DNA of 64,000 nucleotides from Streptomyces sp. SID10853 (GTDB lineage Bacteria > Actinomycetota > Actinomycetes > Streptomycetales > Streptomycetaceae). A program made the translations under genes and the position numbers. Under the pieces are notes generated by a model that had not been told where the DNA came from, made no database searches, and saw nothing but the letters and a program-made list of their open reading frames with translations. The stretch lies in contig NZ_JAAGLN010000003.1 of NCBI RefSeq assembly GCF_010548145.1, positions 50,200 through 114,199 on the forward strand. Reading direction: 5' to 3'. This document shows positions 25,076-33,847 of this stretch, in pieces; positions within the stretch are counted from its first letter, which is position 1, and each line of letters begins with the position of its first letter.

Positions 25076-26008
25076 TCAAAGGGTGGTGTCGATACGAGAG
25101 TTGCATGCCTGGGCCAGCAGTTGGAGTTCCGTGCGAGCCTGCGAGACGAACTGATTCCCCTGCGGTGTGTCGACGATCGCCATATTCACCATGCCTTGGA
25201 GGCGTTTCCTGTTCGAGACGGGGAGTAGGGCGGTCCCGTGTAGCGGTAGTCCGGTCTCAATACGATTCTGCAGCACCTGTTCCAGTTTCTGCCATTCCTC
25301 TCGCGCCTTTTCCATGTGGATGGTCGCTTCGGCGGATGCGGCCGATGCCAGGGAGTCCAGCGCCCGGATGAGTGATCGCGCTTGGCCGTTGATCTGGGTG
25401 CAGAGCTTCCTTGCGCGAGAGTGGACCTTCAAGCAGGCGGCGCCGGCGGCAAGGTATGTGCCCATCGTGAAGTTGAAGTTGGCGTTCTGCTGACTCGGAT
25501 CTGACCGGGCCATGGCCAGGAACTGACTGAGGGCCACAGTGCCTGCGACGATGGCGATGATGCGGAAGGCAACCCTGCCGATGATACGGGTAGGCAGCTG
25601 GGCCAGGCGGATTGGCTCTTGGTGGCCGCCTTCTCCGGCGAAGAAGTAGTTCGCGATCGCCACAAGGATGAGCAGCATTATCCCCGCTGTGCGGTCCACC
25701 ATCAGCATGCAGATGGCGAGGGCAGCCAGCATGAGGTACCCGGCCGCCCGGGTGACTCTGCGAAGTGTGAATAGGAGGTTTCTCGCATTCGGTTCGAGAT
25801 GAGCGGTTACTCCGTTTCCCAAGATCACGAAGGTGGCCAAGGAGAGTAGCGAGATCATCAGGAGGCTCGACTTCCATAGTGGAGGCATCGCGAGCCTGAT
25901 GGTCATCCCGCTAAGGAAGTAGGTGATCCCGGCTGTCCCCGCAGCCCAGAGTCGGCGTTTGGCAGGGATTCTCCCCACCCGGGTCTGGAGCTGTTCGAAC
26001 ATCCTCAT
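25076..26008 (-). CDS. Orphan multi-spanning membrane protein
   Basis: A 310-residue protein with about six hydrophobic helices in the first 210 residues (for example ITYFLSGMTIRLAM, SSLLMISLLSLATFVILG, YLMLAALAICMLMV, IMLLILVAIANYFFAG, IIAIVAGTVALSQFLAM), then a long soluble C-terminal half predicted helical (SLIRALDSLASAASAEA, EKAREEWQKLEQVLQNRI). Codon choice is visibly less GC-biased than in the flanking housekeeping genes, pointing to transfer. ATG 26008 is picked as the first Met close to the first helix; the frame stays open upstream to 26353 but that part looks non-coding. Function unknown. Confidence 0.65.
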   Translation of the reverse strand: MRMFEQLQTRVGRIPAKRRLWAAGTAGITYFLSGMTIRLAMPPLWKSSLLMISLLSLATFVILGNGVTAHLEPNARNLLFTLRRVTRAAGYLMLAALAICMLMVDRTAGIMLLILVAIANYFFAGEGGHQEPIRLAQLPTRIIGRVAFRIIAIVAGTVALSQFLAMARSDPSQQNANFNFTMGTYLAAGAACLKVHSRARKLCTQINGQARSLIRALDSLASAASAEATIHMEKAREEWQKLEQVLQNRIETGLPLHGTALLPVSNRKRLQGMVNMAIVDTPQGNQFVSQARTELQLLAQACNSRIDTTL

Positions 26009-26583
26009 GGGATGAGAAACGAGCAAATAAAGAGGTTCGGTTCCATCGTGCTCGTAGGCCTGCGCGATACGTGATCGACGTCTGGTCGTGATTTCTACGA
26101 CAAGCCGGTGATGGCCGGTGCCGATCGCCCCGACCATCGGGCGTTCCCTGAGCTGGCGGTGACGCGGCTGCCGCATGTTGAGCTGAGAAGGCCTGCGGCG
26201 TACAAGGGGCTGGCGGTGTGCGGCAACAACCAGGCCGGAAGGCTCGCACGGCGGAAGGGGGTAAGTCGGACCTGGAGCGGTGGGAGTTGGGTGACGCTGT
26301 GAATCCGGCAGGCATGGCGCTCGACTACTCACGGGACCGGAGCACAGGATCACTGTGGAGGGTGCGGAGTACGCCGGTGAGGAGGCTCCGAAACCGGGGT
26401 CGTCGAAGGCGGTTCAGGAGTGGCTTGTAAGGCAGCTGACAAGGAGTTGCCGACCCTTCGCGTCCAGCAGGCGGAGCAGCCGGCGTTTTCGTTGTTGGCG
26501 TGGAATCCGGAGAAGCCGTGGCTGAAGCCGCATACCGTCCGGGCTGGTGGAGGTCGAATGGGATGCGGGATGGCTGGTGGAGG
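26009..26583. other. 575-bp stretch without a supported gene
   Basis: Several short frames are open in different phases, with protein-like scraps (for example AVQEWLVRQLTR on the plus strand) but no start, no continuity and no recognisable family. Best read as eroded coding DNA, possibly from the same insertion that left the IS5-type scrap downstream. Confidence 0.5.
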
Positions 26584-26672
26584 ACTCCTGGCCGACAAGG
26601 CGTACTCATCCCGCGGCATTCGTTCGTACCTGCGCCAGCGCGGGAGCCGGGCAGTGATCTCTCTCCCCCGGG
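26584..26672 (+). pseudogene. Short IS5-type transposase remnant
   Basis: LADKAYSSRGIRSYLRQRGSR is the typical central/C-terminal phrase of IS5-family transposases (catalytic-region ADKAYSS followed by RxYLRxRG). Sequence on both sides does not continue the transposase. Only about 30 codons survive. Confidence 0.7.
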
Positions 26673-27388
26673 CCCCCGCCCCGCCTTCCTGCCAACTCGC
26701 CCTGAGCCCACCGGTGGTGCCCGGGTAGCGATCAAGCATGCGCGCTTCCTGCGATCACGACGGCCCCTGGTCACACCGCCCCCCCCGCGGTCACAACGGC
26801 CCGAGGCGACGCCGGCCGAGAGCGCTGAAGGGGTGTCGGGGACGTATAGGTGACTGGCCGACTGCCGTCCGGCCTTCCGCGAGCCGTCTCCCAGCAGCGT
26901 TCTGGCCGACGGGAGTTCTGTCATGTCCTGTGGTCTGAAGGTGTGCGCCTAGGCGGGGCGGGCATCAGGAGGGGATCGACAGGACGGGAGCCGCTCGCAC
27001 TCCGTCGGACCCGGCCACCGCCGCCCGCCCTTACCCGTTCCCCGGCCGGGGCAGTCGGCCTGTCTACGTCCCGTTCCCGGCCGAGGCGGCCCGCCTGCCT
27101 GCGCCCCCGCCAGGGGATCACCGGGATCACCGGGCGCATCTCAGATCGTGGACTGGGTCGAAAGCGCTGTCGCCGGAATTCGGCTGAAACCGCTTCGCGA
27201 ATCGGTCGCAACCGGGCAAGCTCATTGGCCGCGCTGGGACATGGCCGGATGAGGCCTCCGGTACCCCTTCGCCTGGCCGAAAACGACTGCAAGCATTCAC
27301 ATGCGCCGAGCCGGGCAGCGGTTTGAACAGCGAACAGCCGGGCTCGCAACTTCCATTCTTTTCGTGATTCGTACAGGGGATAAACGGA
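26673..27388. other. 716-bp stretch without a supported gene
   Basis: No frame has convincing protein-like content on either strand, and no RNA gene or long repeat is seen. The last 40 bp before 27389 should contain the promoter and ribosome site of the small peptide gene; an AGGGGATAAACGG sequence precedes its ATG. Confidence 0.5.
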
Positions 27389-27559
27389 ATGAGCAGCTTT
27401 CGCACGGCTCTGAAACCTGTTGTCGCGCTTCTTCTGGTGACGGCACCTGCGGCTTCAGTCGGGTTCTCTGTTCAGGCGCATGAAGACGCTGCGTCGAGCA
27501 CGCACGCGGTTGTCCGCCAGGTCGCGGGTGGGCAGCCGGACGACCTCATCTGGGGGTGA
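27389..27559 (+). CDS. Small secreted peptide precursor (56 residues)
   Basis: Starts ATG 27389 behind AGGGGATAAACGGA and ends at TGA 27557. The N-terminus is a clear signal peptide: basic RTALK, hydrophobic VVALLLVTAPAASVGF, and a possible signal-peptidase site after SVQA. The mature peptide would be about 25 residues, acidic and His-containing, ending in QPDDLIWG. Too short for most gene finders. It lies directly upstream of broken SagB-like and ligase genes, so it may be the last intact gene of a lost cluster, or an independent signalling peptide. No family recognised. Confidence 0.5.
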   Translation: MSSFRTALKPVVALLLVTAPAASVGFSVQAHEDAASSTHAVVRQVAGGQPDDLIWG

Positions 27560-27627
27560 CCTCAAGCGTCCCAACCGACCGAAGACGGCGGAATTCGCTG
27601 ACGGTATAGGGTTAAAGGTTGAATTCT

Positions 27628-27925
27628 GTGAAGACGTTTCTGCTGGACGGCATGGAGAAACGGGAAGCCGACCGCGACGGAACTCACGAGGCTTCGTCGG
27701 CCGAGGCTTTCTGGGGCCGCATGACACTCACAGCGCCCGGGGGCGCCGCCCCCGAGCGGCAGGCCGCACCTCCAGGCATAGATGCGGCGCTGCGGCTGCT
27801 CGACGCCGCTTGGTGCGGCGCTCGCGAAGGTGCTCCCGCGGCGCCGTCCGCCGGTGCCCTCCACCCGTACGAATGCCTGGTGGCCGTCGGGGAGGAGGAA
27901 AGTCGGCAGCTCCGAGATTTCGGTG
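27628..27925 (+). pseudogene. N-terminal fragment of a SagB-like nitroreductase/dehydrogenase
   Basis: Starts GTG 27628 (VKTFLLDGMEKREADR) and runs to APSAGALHPYECLVAVGEEE, the FMN-binding RxxxPSAGAxxPyE phrase of SagB-type oxidases that make azole rings or act in other pathways. After about 27925 the frame turns to nonsense and a different protein begins in the next frame. Only the first third of a normal enzyme remains. Confidence 0.6.
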
Positions 27926-28261
27926 ATCACAAAGGAATGCGCTCTCGAACTGATCCTGACGGACGCCGATTTGGACCGGCTGGACGGTGAGGCGATCCGC
28001 GTGGGGAGCGTCGAGCATCTGCAGGTTCACCGCCTGATACGTACTACTCCCCGGCCGGAACTCCTCGACAGCACCGCGATGTGCCGGTTCACGTCCGGGT
28101 CCACCGGGCGGCCCACCTGCATCGAGTTTTCGGCGACCGCGATGGAGAACGCGGCTCGTAACTGGACAGAGGGAACAGGTCTGGTTGCCGACGACGGGAT
28201 CGCCTGCTTCGCCGCGCTGTCCAATGGCCTGGCCTTCAACACCTCACTGCTTGCCGCTTTT
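27926..28261 (+). pseudogene. Internal fragment of an acyl/aryl adenylate-forming ligase
   Basis: The reading ECALELILTDADLDRLDGEA leads to the ATP-binding A3 motif MCRFTSGSTGRPTCIEFS and on to CFAALSNGLAFNTSLLAAFL, as in class I adenylate-forming enzymes. Both ends are cut: upstream by the SagB fragment, downstream by MFS sequence joined at about 28262. The usual Lys after TGRP is Thr here. Confidence 0.7.
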
Positions 28262-28975
28262 CTCGTTCGCGTCCGTCGGTTTCGGTCTGGCCTTCGCGGC
28301 CGTCACGGTGTGGCTGCGGCCCGACCCCCTCCTCCTGGCGCGCGCCCAGGTCAACGATTCCGGTTCCGGCGAACGGGAGAAGTCCCCGCCACTGCGCGAC
28401 ATGCTGCGCGCTGGGCGACAACGGCCCGGCCAAGCCGGCGATCCTCTCCATCGTGTCGGCCCACATCGTGATGATCGCCTTGATGACGATGACCGGCATC
28501 CACGTGCATCACTCCGGCACGGGCCTCGACATCATCGGCATGGTCCTGAGCCTCCACTTCGTCGGCATGTTCGGCTTCTCCATTGCCTTCGGCTGGGCCG
28601 TCGACCGGTTCGGTACGCGCAGACTGCTGCTCGGCGGCATGGGAACCATGCTGCTTTCCCTGTGGATATCCGGAACCGCCGGCGGCCGCGGCACCGTACA
28701 ACTCGCTTTGGTTCTGGCCCTGTTGGGGCTCGGCTGGTCGGCGGTCCTGGTCGCCGCCTCGGTGCTGCTGTCGGAGAGCGTTGCCGTCGACGAACGCCCC
28801 CGCCGCCCAGGGCCTCTCGGGCATGGCCATGAACTTCGCCGCCGCCGGGGGCGCCGCGCTCTCCGGCGTCATCCTGGACCACCTGGGATTCGGGGCGCTG
28901 GCGGCGATAGCGGCAGCGATGCTGCCGCTGCCGGCACTGCCCGCGGTGCGCGGGCAGTGCCTCCCGTTCCTCGGC
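28262..28975 (+). pseudogene. C-terminal part of an MFS transporter, frameshifted
   Basis: Reads VGFGLAFAAVTVWLRPDP (end of helix 6), then after a frameshift near 28410 AILSIVSAHIVMIALMTMTG and further helices, including the cytoplasmic loop phrase WAVDRFGTRRLLLGG, and after a second frameshift near 28800 GLSGMAMNFAAAGGAALSGV. About the second half of a 12-helix antiporter is represented. It is fused at its 5' side to the ligase fragment. Confidence 0.75.
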
Positions 28976-29081
28976 GGACCGCGCCTCCTGGCCAACCGTG
29001 CTCCTTCGGCCTGTGTGCTGCGGCCCCGGGCAGTCCCGGGCGGCCCCGGGCGCCCCACCTGGCGAGCCCGGCCATTTCGCC

Positions 29082-30104
29082 TCAGCGCACGGTGATGACC
29101 AGCTTGCCCGTGGTGCGGCCCGTCTCTCCCTGGGCGTGGGCCCTGGCGCCTTCGGCGAGGGGGAAGGTGCCGGAGACATGGGCGCGGAGCTTGCCGCGGT
29201 CGACCAGTTCGGCGATGGCACGCATCCCGGCCTGGTCGTGCTCGACCAGCAGGGAGACGGCGCGGACCTGCGCCTTCTCCGCCGCGGCCTGTGTGTCATC
29301 GGCGCCCGCCAGCAGGGAGACGAGGACGCCGCCGGGGCGGAGGACGCTCACGGAGCGGGTGGCGGTCTCCCCGCCGAGGGCGTCGAGGACGACGTCGTAG
29401 CGCTCCTCGGTGTCGGTGAAGTCCTCGGCATTGTGGTCGACGCAGACGTCCGCGCCGAGCTCGCGGAGGAAGCCGTGCTTGGGTGCGCTCGCCGTCCCGG
29501 TGACGTGTGCGCCGCGCTCCTTGGCGATCTGTACGGCGAGATGACCGACACCGCCGGCCGCGGCGTGGATCAGCACCCGCTGCCCGGCCCGGAGGTCTGC
29601 GGTATCGACGAGGGCCTGCCACGCCGTGAGCGCCGCCAGGGGCAGAGCGGCTGCCTCGACGTGGTCGATCCCGGCGGGCTTGGCGGCGAAGGCGCGGGTG
29701 GGGCCGGTCACGTACTCGGCGTGGGAGCCGGCCCCGTACGGGTAGGGCAGCATGCCGAACACCTCGTCACCCGGCTGGAAAAGGGTGACACCGAAGCCGG
29801 TCTCCACCACGGTGCCGGAGACGTCCCAGCCGAGAGTCAGCGGCGGGGGCGGCAGGAAGATACTCAGGGCGCGGTGCTTGAAGTCCGTGGGGTTGAGTCC
29901 GGCCGCGTGCACGGCGACGAGGATCTCCCCGAGGCCGGGCCTGGGGCGCGGAAGCTCCGTGAGCCGCAGGACATCGGGGCCGCCGAGGGCCGTCTGGTGC
30001 AGGGCGAGCATCACGGGGGCGCCGTCTCGGGCGCTGTCCTGGGCGCCGTCCGGGGCTGCGGGGTTCGGGGAGGCGGGGTTCTCAGGGGTGTCCGTCGAAG
30101 TCAT
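29082..30104 (-). CDS. NADP-dependent quinone oxidoreductase (MDR family)
   Basis: A 340-residue medium-chain reductase. After a 30-residue Pro/Ala-rich leader the GroES-like domain begins (ALHQTALGGPDVLRLTELP), then DVSGTVVETG and the nucleotide loop AAAGGVGHLAVQIA. No zinc ligands. Expected to reduce quinones or enones with NADPH. Start ATG 30104 gives the shortest leader with an ordinary Met; an upstream frame to 30176 would overlap the divergent regulator. Divergently transcribed from the GlxA-type regulator at 30175, its likely controller. Confidence 0.88.
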   Translation of the reverse strand: MTSTDTPENPASPNPAAPDGAQDSARDGAPVMLALHQTALGGPDVLRLTELPRPRPGLGEILVAVHAAGLNPTDFKHRALSIFLPPPPLTLGWDVSGTVVETGFGVTLFQPGDEVFGMLPYPYGAGSHAEYVTGPTRAFAAKPAGIDHVEAAALPLAALTAWQALVDTADLRAGQRVLIHAAAGGVGHLAVQIAKERGAHVTGTASAPKHGFLRELGADVCVDHNAEDFTDTEERYDVVLDALGGETATRSVSVLRPGGVLVSLLAGADDTQAAAEKAQVRAVSLLVEHDQAGMRAIAELVDRGKLRAHVSGTFPLAEGARAHAQGETGRTTGKLVITVR

Positions 30105-30174
30105 GACTCGATCCTGGCCGTACGGGGAGGCTCGGGGCGATGGCAAGAAGGTCATCTTCCGATACATTCTGGCC

Positions 30175-31302
30175 ATGTCCGTCTACCCCGCCGCCCGCGG
30201 CGTTCCCGGTGCCTCCGGCACTCCGGCTGCTCGCACCGCGTCCGCCGCGCCCTCCCGGGCCCGCGTCCTCGCCGACCGCGCGGCCGGACCTGACCGCTGG
30301 ATGCGCCCGGACCCGCGGCCCGGCGCCCACAAGGTCGTCGTCCTCGCCCTCGACGGCGTCTACCCCTTCGAACTCGGCATCCCGCACCGGGTCCTGGGAT
30401 CCGCCGACGGCCGCTACGAGGTGCTGTCCGCGAGTGTGGACGGGCGGCCCGTGCGTACCGACTCGGACCTGACCGTCACCCCCGGGCACGGCCCGGAGGT
30501 GCTGGCCGATGCGGACACCGTGGTCATCCCTCCGTACGCGGTCTCCCGGGCCGCGGCCCCGGACCCACAGGCCCTCGCCGCCCTTGCCCGTGTCCGCCCC
30601 GGCACCCGTCTGGTGTCCATCTGCACCGGTGCCTTCCTGCTGGCCGCCGCCGGGCTCCTGGACGGGCGCCGGGCCACCACCCACTGGGCGCTCACCGACC
30701 ACTTCCAGGAGCTGTTCCCTCGGGTCGAGTTCGACGCCGGTGTGCTCTTCGTCGACCACGGTGACGTGCTGACCTCCGCGGGGGCGGCGAGCGGCGTCGA
30801 CGTCTGCCTCCATCTGGTGCGTCAGGACCACGGCAGCGAGGTGGCCAACCGTGTCGCCCGCTGCTGCGTCGTGCCGCCGTACCGGGACGGCGGGCAGGCA
30901 CAGTACATCGAGCGGCCTCTGCCGCCGGCCGACGGGACCGGCACCGGGCCGACCCGCGACTGGGCCCTGCAGCGGCTGGAACTGCCCCTGCCGCTGGACG
31001 AGCTGGCCGCGCACGCGGCGATGAGCACCCGTACGTTCGCCCGGCGCTTCCGGGAGGAGACCGGTCTGAGCCCCGGCCGCTGGCTGACCCAGCAGCGGCT
31101 GCGCCAGGCGCGGCACCTGCTGGAGTCCAGCGACCTGCCGGTGGAACGGGTCGCCCACGAGGTCGGCTTCGCCACCGCCACCTCGCTGCGGCGGCACCTC
31201 GCGGCGCAGGCGGGCGTCGCCCCGTCGGCGTACCGGCGTACGTTCCGGGCATCGGGCCCGGCCGTGGGCGGCGCCGACGGGGGATCAGCACCTGGGGACT
31301 GA
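30175..31302 (+). CDS. AraC-family regulator with DJ-1/PfpI-like domain (GlxA type)
   Basis: A 375-residue regulator: an N-terminal class I glutamine-amidotransferase-like (DJ-1/PfpI) domain with KVVVLALDGVYPFELGIP and the nucleophile-elbow phrase SICTGAFLLAAAGLL, then an AraC double helix-turn-helix at the C-terminus (LDELAAHAAMSTRTFARRF and ERVAHEVGFATATSLRRHL). Regulators of this architecture often sense small metabolites. Homologs usually begin near the second Met (30301), so the first 42 residues may not be translated; ATG 30175 is kept provisionally. Divergent from the quinone oxidoreductase 70 bp away. Confidence 0.9.
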   Translation: MSVYPAARGVPGASGTPAARTASAAPSRARVLADRAAGPDRWMRPDPRPGAHKVVVLALDGVYPFELGIPHRVLGSADGRYEVLSASVDGRPVRTDSDLTVTPGHGPEVLADADTVVIPPYAVSRAAAPDPQALAALARVRPGTRLVSICTGAFLLAAAGLLDGRRATTHWALTDHFQELFPRVEFDAGVLFVDHGDVLTSAGAASGVDVCLHLVRQDHGSEVANRVARCCVVPPYRDGGQAQYIERPLPPADGTGTGPTRDWALQRLELPLPLDELAAHAAMSTRTFARRFREETGLSPGRWLTQQRLRQARHLLESSDLPVERVAHEVGFATATSLRRHLAAQAGVAPSAYRRTFRASGPAVGGADGGSAPGD

Positions 31303-31396
31303 AGGGACCGGGTTCGCTCGACGGTCTGCCGCTGCCCCGGCTGCTGCTGCCATCGCCGCTGCCGCTGCCGCTGCCGCCTCCGCCCGACCGGTTCGT

Positions 31397-31596
31397 TCAG
31401 AGTTCGCCGGGAACGGCGAACCGGTAGAACACGCCGGGGTACCGCGACCAGGACCGCGTCCGCGTCCGATGCGTCCCCGCCGTTACGGCCGAGTTCTCCG
31501 ACCTCGTGGCCGGCGGAGGACTGGCGGAGGACTGGCCCGCCACAGGCCGGGCAGTCCTCCGCCGATCATCCCTCGTCCGATCGTGACGATCTTCAT
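31397..31596 (-). pseudogene. Internally deleted F420-type NADP oxidoreductase remnant
   Basis: The minus strand starts with MKIVTIGRGMIGGGL, a dinucleotide-binding N-terminus of the NADPH:F420 reductase-like family, continues GHEVGELGRNGGDASDADA and VLVAVP, then jumps directly to the normal C-terminal ending VFYRFAVPGEL in another frame. About two thirds of a typical 210-residue gene has been lost, with a partial duplication of TCCGCCGG-type sequence inside. Confidence 0.65.
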
Positions 31597-31759
31597 GTGG
31601 TGCCCGCTCCCAAGTGAACGCTGACATATGCCTGTTGAGGAACGGGGGATGACGTTTTATGCGCGTGACTCGCGCGACGCGCCTGGTGCGCGGCCGACGG
31701 CCACGGAGTTCCGGACAGCGTCCAGACCGGCGGCGTGTGAGACAACGGGCGCGTATCCG

Positions 31760-32112
31760 AGCTCGGCCACGGCCTTGTCCGCCTCAGTGTCTGGCTCGAC
31801 CAGTCCTTCGCCCGCGCCGGAGTCCACCCGGAGACGGTGATGAGGACATCGGTGACCGCGGCGGTACCACAGCTCGCGGCTGCCGGTCCGGGAATCGCCG
31901 TGTGCCCGGTGAGCGCGGTCAGCCACGGCTTTCCGGGAGCGGTGCGGTCGTTCTCGCCGCGCTGGGTCAGGCAGTTGGCAGCGGTGACGTCCGCGGAACC
32001 GGATCCGCTCGTCGCACGGTTCATCGGCGACCTGCGCCGTCACGGGGTGCGGGTGCCGCGCGGTGTGCGGACGCAGCTCGCACCGGACGGCCCTCAGGCC
32101 GGGATGCCTTGA
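31760..32112 (+). pseudogene. C-terminal remnant of a LysR-type regulator
   Basis: Reads LSVWLDQSFARAGVHPETVM and on to VTAAVPQLAAAGPGIAVCPV, the effector-domain ending of LysR regulators, to a stop at 32110. The DNA-binding N-terminus and first effector subdomain are absent; the preceding 100 bp do not continue the frame. Non-functional. Confidence 0.65.
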
Positions 32113-32276
32113 CTGGGCTGTGAGGATGGCCGGACCGCGCGGAGCGATCCCCTCGGCCCGGGCCCGCCTCCGCGCCGCCTCGCCTCCGCGCCGCCTCGCC
32201 TCCTCGTGACGTACGGCCCCGCGACCGTCCGCGCCCGCGAGGCCGGCGGACCGTGCCGCGACTCTGTTCAAGCTTC

Positions 32277-32316
32277 TTACCTGCTGGTAATTTGCGCGCT
32301 GTTACCGCTAGGTAAC
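32277..32316. promoter_or_regulatory. Twin palindromic operators upstream of the lipase gene
   Basis: Two sites share TTACC-N4-GGTAA: TTACCTGCTGGTAA (32277-32290) and GTTACCGCTAGGTAAC (32301-32316). Their centres are 25 bp apart. They lie 47-86 bp upstream of the lipase ATG, in a locally AT-richer promoter region. The geometry suggests two repressor dimers, TetR-type in style; the regulator gene is not in the immediate vicinity. Confidence 0.65.
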
Positions 32317-32362
32317 ACGCGTCTGTCATCCCTGTGATCCATGAAACGAATCCGAGGGAACC

Positions 32363-33724
32363 ATGCACCGCATCGCCATCGGGAAGCTGGCAACCGCAGT
32401 CGTCGCCGCTCTGACCGTCACCGCCGTTCCAGCCGCCACGGCTGTGGCCGCCCCTTCCGCCACGCCCGCCACGTCCGCCTCGTCGGCGGCCGCGGCGGGA
32501 GATTCGTTCTACACCTACGACGGCAGCGAGCCCCTGTCGTCGTACGCACCGGGCGCCGTGCTCAAGACGCGGACCCTGCAGTACCACATCGTCGGCATCC
32601 CGACGCCGGTCACAGCGGTCCAGCTGCTGTTCCGCACCGTCGATGCCCAGGGGCGCCCGTCCGCCGGGGTGACCTCGGTCGTACGCAGCCCCAACGGCGA
32701 TGGCAGCAAGGCCGTGTCGTACCAGTCGTTCTACGACTCCCTCAACCCCGCGGACTCACCGTCCCGCGCGATCGCGGGCGATGTCTCCCTCGGTGGCCTG
32801 ATCGCGAACGGTGAGTCCCTCCTCATGGTGCCGCTGCTGCTGGCGGGCTACAACGTCGTCATACCCGACAGCGAGGGCCAGACCGCCGACTTCGCGGCCG
32901 GACCGGAGTACGGAACGAACACGCTGGACTCGATCCGGGCCGCGAGCCGGTCCCCGGAGACCGGTCTGAACGCCCGCACCCGGGTCGGTCTGGCCGGTTA
33001 CTCGGGCGGAGCCATCGCCACCCACTGGGCGGCCGCGCTCGCGCCGAGCTACGCGCCGGACGTCGACAAGCGTCTTGTGGGCTTCGCCGAAGGCGGGCTG
33101 CTCGTCGACCCGGCGCACAACCTCAAGTACATCAGCGGCAGTTCACTCTGGGCCGGTGTCGCGCCCATGGCCGTCATCGGCGCCGCACGCTCCTACGACA
33201 TCGACTTCGCGCCCTATCTGAACGACTACGGCACGCAGGTGTTCAAGAAGCTGGAGCACGTGTCGATCATCAACGCCCTGGGCCAGTACCCGGGACTGAC
33301 GTGGCAGAAGATGGTGAAGCCGCAGTACGCGGACCCGAATTCGGTGCCCCCCTTCGTCGAGGCGGTGAACAAGCTCAACCTCGGCTCTGCCCCCACCCCC
33401 GACGCCCCCGGCCTCATCGCGCAGGGCAGCGGGGGCGTCCTGGAGGGCACCACAAGCAACCTCCCGGGCATCGGCAGGGGCGACGGGGTCATGGTCGCGG
33501 GAGACGTACGCGCGCTGGCCCGGCAGTACTGCGACAAGGGCAACACTTCGATCAAGTACCAGCAGTACGACCTGCTCAGCCACGTCGGCGCCGCCGTACC
33601 GTGGGCGCCGGCCGCGCTGGGCTGGCTCAACGACAGGTTCGCCGGCAAGACGGCTCCGTCGGACTGCGGCCGGATCCCCGCGGGCAACTCGCTCGCGCCC
33701 GAGGTGCCGACCACGGGGAACTGA
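32363..33724 (+). CDS. Secreted lipase (secretory lipase / LIP family)
   Basis: A 453-residue exported hydrolase. Signal peptide at 1-30 (IAIGKLATAVVAALTVTAVPA then ATAVAAPS), followed by an Ala/Ser/Thr-rich linker. The alpha/beta-hydrolase nucleophile elbow is GLAGYSGGAIATHW (GYSGG) and the GESLLMVPLLLAGYNVVIPD phrase before it is typical of the LIP family; the His of the triad is probably in LLSHVGAAVPWAP. Cys pair candidates are few, as usual for this group. Start ATG 32363 is preceded by a GAGGGAACC site. Transcription probably answers to the twin palindromes just upstream. Confidence 0.9.
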   Translation: MHRIAIGKLATAVVAALTVTAVPAATAVAAPSATPATSASSAAAAGDSFYTYDGSEPLSSYAPGAVLKTRTLQYHIVGIPTPVTAVQLLFRTVDAQGRPSAGVTSVVRSPNGDGSKAVSYQSFYDSLNPADSPSRAIAGDVSLGGLIANGESLLMVPLLLAGYNVVIPDSEGQTADFAAGPEYGTNTLDSIRAASRSPETGLNARTRVGLAGYSGGAIATHWAAALAPSYAPDVDKRLVGFAEGGLLVDPAHNLKYISGSSLWAGVAPMAVIGAARSYDIDFAPYLNDYGTQVFKKLEHVSIINALGQYPGLTWQKMVKPQYADPNSVPPFVEAVNKLNLGSAPTPDAPGLIAQGSGGVLEGTTSNLPGIGRGDGVMVAGDVRALARQYCDKGNTSIKYQQYDLLSHVGAAVPWAPAALGWLNDRFAGKTAPSDCGRIPAGNSLAPEVPTTGN

Positions 33725-33847
33725 CACCCGGTGCGCCCCGCGGACCGGGTCCCGGGGCGCACGGACCATCGGGTCCCGGGGCGCACAGATCGTCGAGTGC
33801 CCGGGGCGCGCAGTCCATCGAGTGCCCGGAGCGGGGACGTACCGGCA

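Noticed and set aside
27619..27990. An intact 123-residue protein starting near the secreted peptide
   Set aside because: Only the first 100 codons are protein-like (SagB-type); the rest is the wrong frame of the adjoining ligase fragment.
23400..29000. A second copy of the tRNA 3' end as an attachment site
   Set aside because: I scanned the island for the T-arm/acceptor sequence of the CAT tRNA and found none by eye.
31657..31830. Minus-strand fragment reading AELGYAPVVSHAAGLDAVRN
   Set aside because: Protein-like for about 40 codons but overlaps the better supported LysR remnant and matches no family I recognise.
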